Of a DNA stretch of 64,000 nucleotides, positions 56,233 through 64,000 are shown in pieces. Position 1 is the first letter of the stretch. Each line of letters starts with the position of its first letter. Under the pieces are notes generated by a model. It had not been told where the DNA came from. It made no database searches and saw only the letters and a program-made list of their open reading frames with translations. The stretch lies in the NCBI RefSeq assembly GCF_947179515.1, contig NC_067473.1, forward strand, positions 126,145,759 to 126,209,758. The letters run 5' to 3'. A program made the translations under genes and the position numbers. The stretch comes from Apodemus sylvaticus. Lineage: Eukaryota; Chordata; Mammalia; Rodentia; Muridae.

Positions 56233-59200
56233 ATGATAGGAAGTAACAATCACTATTCCTTAATATCTCTTAACATCAATGGACTTAATGCCCCAATAAA
56301 AAGACACAGACTAACTGAATGGATACGTAAACAGGACCCTACATTTTGCTGCTTACAGGAAACACACCTCAGGGTCAAAGACAAACACTACCTTAGAGTA
56401 AAAGGCTGGAAGACAATTTTACAAGCAAATGGTCTCAGGAAACAAGCTGGAGTAGCCATTTTAATATCAGATAAAATTGACTTTCAACCCAAAGTCATCA
56501 AAAGAGACCCTGAGGGACACTTCTTGCTGGTCAAAGGAAAAATACAAAAAGAAGAACTGTCAATCCTGAACATCTATGCCCCAAATGCAAGGGCACCCTC
56601 TTTTGTAAAAGAAACTTTATTAAAACTCAAAGCACACATTGCACCTAACACAATAATTGTGGGTGACTTCAACACTGCACTTTCCTCAATGGACCGATCA
56701 GGAAAACAGAAACTAAACAGGGACACAATGAAACTAATTGAAGCTTTGGACCAATTAGATTTAACAGATATATATAGAACATTCTATCCTAAAACAAAAG
56801 AATATACCTTTTTCTCAGCACCTCATGGTACCTTCTCCAAAATCGACCATATAATTGGTCACAAGACAGACCTCAACAAATATAAGAAGATCGAACTAAT
56901 CCCATGCCTCCTATCTGATCACTATGGAGTAAAAGTGGTCTTCAATAGCAACAGAAACAACAGAAAGCCCACATACACGTGGAAACTGAACAATACTCTA
57001 CTCAATGATACCTTGGTCAAGGAAGAAATAAAGAAAGAAATTAAAGACTTTTTAGAACACAATGAAAATGAAAACACAATATACCCAAATCTATGGGACA
57101 CAATGAAAGCAGTGCTAAGAGGAAAACTCATAGCCCTGAGTGCCTCCAAAAAGAAAATGGAGAGAGCATACATTACCAGCTTAATGACACACCTGAAAGC
57201 CCTAGAACAAAAAGAAGCTATTTTGTCCAGGAGGAGCAGAAGGCAGGAAATCATCAAACTCAGGGCCGAAATCAATCAAGTAGAAACAGAGAACCATACA
57301 AAAAATCAACAAAACCAGGAGCTGGTTCTTTGAGAAAATCAACAAGATAGATAAACCCTTAGCCAGACTGACCAAAGGGCACAGAGAAAGTATCCAAATT
57401 AACAAACTTAGAAATGAAAAGGGAGATATAACAACGGAAACTGAGGAAATCCAAAAAATCATCAGATCCTACTACAAGAGCCTGTACTCAACACAACTGG
57501 AGAATCTGGAGGAAATGGACAATTTTCTTGACAGATACCAAATACCAAAATTAAATCAGGACCAACTAGACCATCTAAACAGTCCCATAATGCCTAAAGA
57601 AATAGAAGGAGTCATAGAAAGTCTTCCAACCAAAAAAAGCACAGGACCAGATGGCTTCAGTGCAGAATTCTACCAGACCTTCAAAGAAGAGTTAACACCA
57701 ATACTCTTCAAACTATTCCACAAAATAGAAACAGAAGGAACACTACCCAATTCCTTCTACGAAGCCACAATTACGCTGATACCAAAGCCACACAAAGATC
57801 CAACAAAGAAAGAGAACTTCAGACCAATTTCCCTTATGAACATCGATGCAAAAATACTCAATAAAATTCTTGCCAACCGAATCCAAGAACACATCAAAAT
57901 GATCATCCACCATGATCAAGTAGGCTTTATCCCGGGAATGCAGGGTTGGTTCAATATACGGAAATCCATCAATACAATCCACTACATAAACAAACTCAAA
58001 GAACAAAACCACATGGTCATTTCATTGGATGCTGAAAAAGCATTTGACAAAATTCAGCATCCCTTCATGCTTAAAGTCTTGGAGAGAACAGGAATTCAAG
58101 GCCCATACCTAAACATAGTAAAAGCAATATACAGCAAACCGGTAGCCAGCATCAAACTAAATGGAGAGAAACTTGAAGCAATCCCACTGAAATCAGGGAC
58201 CAGACAAGGCTGCCCCCTTTCTCCTTATCTTTTCAATATTGTACTTGAGGTACTAGCTCGGGCAATTCGACAACATAAGGAGGTCAAAGGGATACAAATC
58301 GGAAAGGAAGAAGTCAAACTATCATTATTTGCAGACGACATGATCGTCTACCTAAGTGACCCAAAGAACTCCACTAGAGAGCTCCTACAGCTGATAAACA
58401 ACTTCAGCAAAGTGGCAGGTTATAAAATCAACTCAAGCAAATCAGTGGCCTTCCTATACTCAAAGGATAAGCAGGCTGAGAAAGAAATTAGGGAAATGAC
58501 CCCCTTCACAATAGCCTCAAACAGTATAAAGTATCTTGGGGTGAATCTTACCAAACACGTGAAAGATCTGTATGACAAGAACTTGAAGACTCTGAAGAAG
58601 GAAATGGAAGAAGACCTCAAAAAATGGGAAAACCTCCCATGCTCATGGATCGGTAGAATCAATATAGTTAAAATGGCCATTTTGCCTAAAGCACTATACA
58701 GATTCAATGCAATACCCATCAAAATCCCAACTCAATTCTTCACAGAGTTAGAAAGAGCAATTATCAAATTCATCTGGAACAAAAAAAACCCCAGGATAGC
58801 TAAAACTATTCTCAGCAACAAAAGAAAATCTGGGGGAATCAGTATCCCTGACCTCAAGCAATACTACAGAGCAATAGTGTTAAAAACTGCATGGTATTGG
58901 TACAGTGACAGGCAGGAGGATCAATGGAACAGGATTGAAGATCCAGAAATGAACCCACACACCTATGGCCACTTGATCCTCGACAAAGAGGCTAAAAACA
59001 TCCAATGGAAAAAAGATAGCCTTTTCAACAAATGGTGCTGGTTCAACTGGAGGTCAGCATGCAGAAGAATGCGAATTGATCCATCCTTGTCTCCTTGTAC
59101 TAAGCTCAAATCCAAATGGATCAAGGACCTCCACATAAAGCCAGACACTCTGAAGCTAATAGAAAAGAAACTGGGGAAGACCCTTGAGGACATTGGTACA

Positions 59201-60055
59201 GGGAGAAAGTTTCTGAACAGAACACCAATAGCGTATGCTCTAAGAGCAAGAATTGACAAATGGGACCTCATAAAATTACAAAGTTTCTGTAAGGCAAAGG
59301 ACACCATCAAGAGGAAAAATCGGCAACCAACAAATTGGGAAAAGATCTTCACCAATCCTACATCAGATAGAGGGCTAATATCCAATATATATAAAGAACT
59401 CAAGAAGTTAGACTCCAGAAAACCAAACAACCCTATTAAAAAACGGGGTACAGAGTTAAACAAAGAATTCTCACCTGAAGAACTTCGGATGGCGGAGAAG
59501 CATCTTAAAAAATGCTCAACTTCATTAGTCATTAGCGAAATGCAAATCAAAACAACCCTAAGATGTCATCTTACACCAGTCAGAATGGCTAAGATTAAAA
59601 ATTCAGGAGACAGCAGGTGTTGGAGAGGGTGTGGAGAAAGAGGAACACTCCTCCACTGCTGATGGGGTTGCAAATAGGTACAACCACTCTGGAAATCAGT
59701 CTTGCAGTTCCTCCGAAAACTGGGCACCTCACTTCCAGAAGATCCTGCTATACCACTCCTGGGCATATACTCAGAAGACTCCCCACCATGTAATAAGGAT
59801 ACATGTTCTACTATGTTCATAGCAGCCCTATTTATAATTGCCAGATGCTGGAAAGAACCCGGGTATCCCTCAACAGAAGAGTGGATGCAAAAAATGTGGT
59901 ATATCTACACAATGGAGTACTATTCAGCCATTAGAAACAATGAATTCATGAAATTCTTAGGCAAATGGATGGAGCTAGAGAATATCATACTCAGTGAGGT
60001 AACCCCGACTCAAAAGGTGAATCATGGTATGCACTCACTAATAAGTGGATATTAA
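56233..60055 (+). pseudogene. L1 ORF2 (endonuclease-reverse transcriptase), three lesions
   Basis: ORF2 protein nicks target DNA and reverse transcribes L1 RNA at the nick. The chosen start is 56233 (MIGSNN), which follows an in-frame TAA at 56215 and aligns with the human ORF2 start. The endonuclease is intact in sequence: N14, E43, D145, N147, D205 and H230 are all present. A 2-nt deletion about 57288-57292 sends the first frame to a stop at 57331-57333. The correct frame resumes at 57293 and is open to 59659, covering the reverse transcriptase with FADD at 58328-58339. The zinc-knuckle-like motif (CWRGC...LLHC) is cut by TGA at 59660 before its last Cys. A second stop follows at 59675, then the frame is open to 60053. 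Corrected length would be 1,274 residues, as expected for L1. Confidence 0.95.
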
Positions 60056-60312
60056 CCTAGAAAACTGGAATACCCAAATCATAATCCACACATCAAATGA
60101 GGTACAAGAAGAAAGGAGGAGTGGCCCCTGGTTCTGGAAAGACTCAGTGAAACAGTATTCAGCAAAACCAGAACGGGGAAGTGGGAAGGGGTGGATGGGA
60201 GGACAGGGGAAGAGAAGGGGGCTTACGGGACTTTCGGGGAGTGGGGGGGGGCTAGAAAAGGGGAAATCATTTGAAATGTAAATAAATTATATCGAATAAA
60301 AAAAAATTAAAA
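60056..60312 (+). terminator. L1 3' UTR, G-rich tract and poly(A) tail
   Basis: Only ~245 bp. 60174-60262 is a G-rich, nearly pyrimidine-poor tract with several GGGG runs and a run of 9 G near 60243, able to form G-quadruplexes. AATAAA occurs near 60283 and 60296, then an A-rich tail merges with the A's of the target duplication. Much shorter than the ~520-bp 3' UTR of the L1 at 15698. Confidence 0.88.
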
Positions 60313-60439
60313 AAAAAATAAGCCAAAGATGAATGGGCACTTCACTATTAAACGTTTGAAGACTACAGACAGACACTAGGAGATGGTCAATACTTGTCAT
60401 CAGGAAAGTGGAAACTGAAGTCATAGGGAAATATCATGG

Positions 60440-60800
60440 GCATAACTACCATCACAGATCAGACACATGGGAACATCATCATTGAAGGGAATCAGGGCAG
60501 GACCCTGGACGCAGGAGCTGAAGTAGAGGCCATGAAGAGCGTTGCTACTAATGGGCTTGCTCCTCATGGCTTGCTTGTTTTGTTTTTTTTTTTTTTTTTT
60601 AATAGCACACAGGACCACCAGTCCATGGGTGGCACCACTCACAGTGAGCTAGGTCCTCTCTCCTCAATCACTAATGAAGAAAAGGCCCTATGGGTTTCTC
60701 TATAGCCTGATTTATGGAGGCATTTTTCTTAGTTGAGGCTTCCTCCTCTCAGATGACTCTAGCTTGCATCAAGTGACACAAAACTAGTCAGCACAAGCAG
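60440..60800 (+). mobile_element. Rodent mid-repetitive element inserted in the ancient L1
   Basis: gcaggagctgaagtagaggc, ttgctcctcatggcttgctt, gaccaccagtccatgggtgg and gcatcaagtgacacaaaact follow the same consensus as 40095-40492. A run of ~18 T/A lies at 60583-60602. It separates two colinear blocks of the ancient L1. Confidence 0.65.
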
Positions 60801-61245
60801 TGAACAACAATGCTGACACTATCAAGTGCTGGGCAGAGTGTGAGGCATTCAGAACCCTGTCGCATTATTAGTGGAATACTACAATTACTTTGCTAAAGAA
60901 ACTGAGAGTTTCATATACACCACCGAAAAAAGTCGACACTGATTCTACTTGTCATCTACTCTAGAGAAATAAAGTTTTATTCCTACAAAAGCTTGTCTAT
61001 GGAATTTTGCAGCAGCTCTACTCACCAGCATCAAAAATGGCAAAGAACTCTGATTAGTGAATAGGAAATTGGGGGCATTCGTGTCATGGAATATTCCTGG
61101 GCAATAACAAGGGGCAATACCAATACCTGCAACAACCTGGGTGCATCTCAAAGGTATTATCCTAAGTGAAAGAAACCATATTTATTTGCCACATGGTCCT
61201 GGTCCTATTAAATAACATTCTCATAAAGTAAAACTCCCCCCAGAA

Positions 61246-62195
61246 TAACCTGTCATGTGTTAAAAAGTCATTGCTGTTGCTTTGTTTAGCATGTTTTGTA
61301 CATAGACAAAAAAAGAAGGAGGAAGAGAAGAAGGAGGAGGCGAAGGAGGAGGAGGAGGGGGAGGAGGAAAAGAAGCAGCAACAGGGCTCCAAGGGAGGAG
61401 CAGGAATGGGTAGTGATTGGTTACCAAGGGTTAAGGGTCAAGATCTTGGTGATGGTTATATAAACTGATGAATATAGTAGTTCTCAGAACTTTACTCCAG
61501 AGCGTATTTTGATGCACACGATTTAAAAGTAAAATTCAAAGACCTATCTGCAATATAAGTAGGTAATGAAGATGTATGAAAAAAAATGACATGAGGGCAG
61601 GACCACTCCTAGGATGGTGGGTGTTAGGGAGGGTTTGTTGTAGATGAGAGGGAGAACACAGTCAGAGGCATGCAGTCCATAGTGGGCATGGCCAGCAGAC
61701 TGGACTTGGTCAGTGTTTGATGGGGGAGGGGAAAGCCAGCAACAAGAGGCCAGGAGAGCCAAGAGAGGCAACCAAGAGGCAAAGAGACCAAGAGGCTGGC
61801 ATGGTTAAAATGGCTGGGTTATGCAGGAGACATCAACTGAGGGAAGTGGCCCAGAACAGTCCCAGGCTAGAGCATTTAGGAGAGTGGGTAGGCTATGCCA
61901 GGCAGGAAGACCCTGGAACAGGTCGGTGCTAAAAACCTGCCAGTCAGTGTCTGCTTTGATTTGTTGAGTTGGCACTTCAAAGAGCCGTTTGTCCTGGCTT
62001 TCTTTGAGACCTAAAGGTAAGACAGTTATTTATGTAGCTGTAAAGAAAAATATTTGACCCAGGACAAAGGTCAACTCTTAGGAAGAGTTTTTACACGAGA
62101 AGCAGAGGGACAAAATGATTGAGCACTGAGTTTGGATACTTCATCACAAATCAGGGTCTGTGATTAGTTGCAAGAATGCATAAGGGCAGGATTGT
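61246..62195. other. Unassigned, with (GGA)n purine tract at 61311-61377
   Basis: The purine tract is AGAAGGAGGA-type and ~65 bases long. The rest shows no recognised feature. Confidence 0.55.
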
Positions 62196-62318
62196 ATATA
62201 TATATTATGTGTATACAATGTATATATATTATGTGATACAATGTATATATATTATGTGTATGTGTGTGTACACATACACACACACACATATATACATATG
62301 TATATATGTATATATGTA

Positions 62319-62360
<42 letters not shown>
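62196..62360. repeat. (TA)n/(TATG)n/(AC)n compound repeat
   Basis: Contains reiterated tatacaatgtatatatatta phrases, a TG/AC inverted core near 62260-62290, (TATG)n and a terminal pure (TA)n of ~20 units. Strongly self-complementary. Confidence 0.92.
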
Positions 62361-62361
<1 letters not shown>

Positions 62362-62934
62362 TATATGCACTCACCTTAAGCGTAATGCTTCTTTGGAGAG
62401 CTTACCAAGCAAAGAAGTCATTCACCTCAATAAAAATAAATGTTATTTACATTCACAAGTAGTTGCAATAATGCAGACTCCATTTGGAAATTCATATGCA
62501 GGAAAGAATTTTGAATCTGGACCTATACAGACAGAATTATGGCATCGTCTCCAATGATTTAATGTAGCACACATGTTAAAAGAGTATCATCTTGGACCCC
62601 TTCCCTCTATGGATTACTTTAATCCTTGCAATCAGATTGGATTTGGACAGTGAGGAGGGCGAGATGGAGAAGCTTGGGAAGTCTCCATCCAAAGCTATTT
62701 TCGACGAGGAAGACGCCCCAGGAAGTAGAGCAGACAGGCTGCAACTGGCAAAGAAATGTGACGGCCAACTGCTTGGAATTAGTATAAAATCAATAGCGCA
62801 GCTGAGTATGTGCCCGGGACAGGAACGAAAGCCAGTCCCCACCTGACAGCAGAGGTCTCTCTGTCCTGCAGCTACACAGTGCAAGCAATCCCAACAGAGC
62901 AAGAACGAACGTAACAAGAGTGGGAATTTGGACT
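62361..62934. other. Unassigned; possible MIR remnant
   Basis: ctttaatccttgcaatcaga...cagtgaggagggcgagatgg (62617-62670) vaguely follows MIR. An open plus frame at 62592-62846 starts with TTG, not ATG, and I do not recognise it. Confidence 0.35.
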
Positions 62935-63410
62935 GACTCAGTCATTTAACAGGTAATTATTGGAAGACTGCTTCGTGTAAAGGCACCATGATGAGTCCCA
63001 GGGGAGAACACAGCATTGGACAAGACATATACACCCCAGCCCCATGCAGCTTTCTTCTGATTGAACAAGAGCCAGTAAAATGAATGTGCACATGTGCAGG
63101 TGGGGTGGGCTCAGTGAGTGAGGTTGCGATGAACACGAAGCCAGGAAGTAGGATATTGAAACAGTAGTGGTAGCTCAAATCTCAGACAAAGACATCTGCA
63201 AAGGCTTTGCCTGAAGAAGTGATGCAATTATACTTGGAAGAGAAGTGAGGCAACTGGTCATGTGACTTCTGAAGGCCGGGACTTCCTGGCAGAAAGCCAC
63301 TCAAGGACAAAATTCTGACACAGGACCATGGCTGACAAGTTCTGTGATTTACAAGGGCCACATGACCGGAGCAGGTAGTGAAGACATGAGCAACAGGTAA
63401 CTGGCTCAAG
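62935..63410. mobile_element. Ancient mammalian-wide repeat (L2-like)
   Basis: cagtcatttaacaggtaatt, gagaacacagcattggacaa, aaggctttgcctgaagaagt and gtgatttacaagggccacat parallel the ancient repeat at 48565-48975. Confidence 0.5.
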
Positions 63411-63550
63411 CTGTTAGCAGTGGTTTAGTCAGGGAACACCTTTAGAGTCAGCGTGAGCGCAAAGGGCATGACTTGATACGGTTTTATCTGTGAATGTGTG
63501 GGTTGGGGTATGTTTAAGTATACATTTAAGCATGTTCATGTGTAGATGGT

Positions 63551-63603
63551 GTGTGTGTGTGTGTGTGTGTGTGTGTACACACACGCACGCACACGCGCGT
63601 GTG
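63551..63603. repeat. (GT)n(AC)n inverted alternating tract
   Basis: A (GT)n run passes directly into ACACACACGCACGCACACGCGCGTGTGC. Alternating purine-pyrimidine with an internal inverted repeat suits Z-DNA or cruciform formation. Confidence 0.88.
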
Positions 63604-63863
63604 CTTATATGGAGGCTAGAAGAGAACCTTGGTTTGGGTGCTATGCCGTCCACTTTCTTTCTTTTGAGACAGGGTCTCACACTGGGCAGAAACTTGCCGA
63701 GGCCAGGTTGCCTCTCCAGTGAGCTTCAAGGATCTGACTGTCACCACTTCCTCAGTGCTGGGATGACAATCCATGTCACCATACCTGGTATTTTGTTGTT
63801 TGTTGAGTGGGTACTATAGTCCTTCTGTTCACATAGCAGGTGACAGGGCTGTCTCCCCAGCCT
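63604..63863 (-). mobile_element. B4-type SINE, near full length
   Basis: tttgagacagggtctcacac, ggatgacaatccatgtcacc, ataccatacctgg-like and gggctgtctccccagcctga give the complete reverse complement of the B4 layout also seen at 11411 and 17043. Confidence 0.78.
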
Positions 63864-64000
63864 GACCTGACAGGCTTCTCAAAGGGTCACAGTGGCCACT
63901 TTGTTTGGCATATTTAGAACATAGATGAGAGAGAAACAAAGGAATGAGTTAGGAAGATTGCATCAAAGAAGAAGATTCCCAGGGCAGGGCAGGGGAGGGC
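63864..64000. other. Unassigned to window end
   Basis: Nothing recognised. Confidence 0.5.

Larger units (their letters stand above)
53635..60312 (+). mobile_element. Complete 6.68-kb murine L1 with target duplication
   Basis: Order: GC-rich 5' UTR (53635-54901), ORF1 (54902-56173), 59-bp inter-ORF spacer, ORF2 (56233-60055), short 3' UTR and A-rich tail. The flanks aaaaaataagcc at 53623-53634 and ~60313-60324 are the target duplication, and the ancient L1 is colinear across it. Four inactivating lesions are seen: TAG at 55340-55342 in ORF1, a 2-nt deletion near 57288-57292, TGA at 59660-59662 and TAG at 59675-59677 in ORF2. Few lesions, a full 5' end and a recognisable duplication indicate a recent insertion. 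Confidence 0.95.
53150..61245 (+). mobile_element. Ancient L1 ORF2 C-terminal region, split by three later insertions
   Basis: Pieces at 53150-53303, 53494-53634, 60325-60440 and 60800-61245 read in order along old mammalian L1 ORF2: gagtccagaagtagattcat, then aggaacttgaacaactcaac and cctaattaaaaaataagcc, then gatgaatgggcacttcac, then tcatggaatattcctggg and atcctaagtgaaagaaacc. A B2, a complete L1 and a rodent mid-repeat were inserted later. Confidence 0.75.

Noticed and set aside
62592..62846. 84-codon acidic plus-strand frame
   Set aside because: Starts with TTG, has no recognised homology and overlaps a possible MIR remnant.

Overview
The window is non-coding nuclear DNA from a murine rodent. 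The evidence is the mix of rodent-specific retroposons on both strands: B1, B2, B3, B4 and ID-type SINEs, Lx-type and younger murine L1 LINEs, and a URR1-type hAT fossil. The youngest L1 copies do not read like the standard Mus musculus A/Tf/Gf elements, and no dense run of modern rat ID elements is present. I therefore place it in Murinae without naming a species. I see no host protein-coding exon, tRNA, rRNA or CRISPR array that I can support. The long ATG-open frames are L1 reading frames or low-complexity and repeat translations.

Layout. 1-1.2 kb: minus-strand 5' part of an old L1 whose ORF1 is split by a piece of ORF2. 2.0-3.4 kb: an AT-rich ~158-bp tandem array of ordered monomer types, with a B2 inserted in its first unit. 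3.5-5.9 kb: a 5'-truncated minus-strand L1. 9.8-10.2 kb: a twin-primed (5'-inverted) L1. 11-21 kb: SINEs, microsatellites and purine/pyrimidine tracts, with a CpG-bearing unique island at 12.1-12.6 kb and an L1 at 15.7-16.9 kb. 22.0-23.4 kb: an L1 that lost the whole of ORF2. 23.46-24.49 kb: a solo LTR sitting in a CA-rich repeat. 27.2-27.9 kb: an Lx 3' end with long target duplications. 28.6-32.0 kb: a deleted provirus bounded by 6-bp duplications, carrying a foreign solo LTR inside its 3' LTR. 32-41 kb: mostly unique sequence holding an unexplained 65-bp inverted repeat pair. 41.8-43.5 kb: ancient L1 fragments in opposite orientations. 45-48 kb: clustered SINEs and two L1 3' ends. 48-53 kb: mostly unique. 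53.15-61.25 kb: an ancient L1 that received a B2, a complete 6.68-kb L1 and another rodent repeat. 61-64 kb: ancient repeats, simple repeats and a B4.

The most informative element is the complete L1 at 53635-60312. It has a GC-rich 5' UTR with ~190-197-bp monomers and a YY1-like site, ORF1, ORF2, and a short G-rich 3' UTR with a poly(A) tail. Only four lesions break it: one nonsense codon in ORF1, one 2-nt frameshift and two nonsense codons in ORF2. All endonuclease catalytic residues and the FADD reverse-transcriptase motif remain. Truncated copies of the same or closely related subfamilies occur at 3.5, 9.8 and 45.8 kb.

The window reads as a layered record of retroelement activity rather than a set of cooperating genes. 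Family names and insertion boundaries come from recognising consensus features and target-site duplications by eye, not from a database search.
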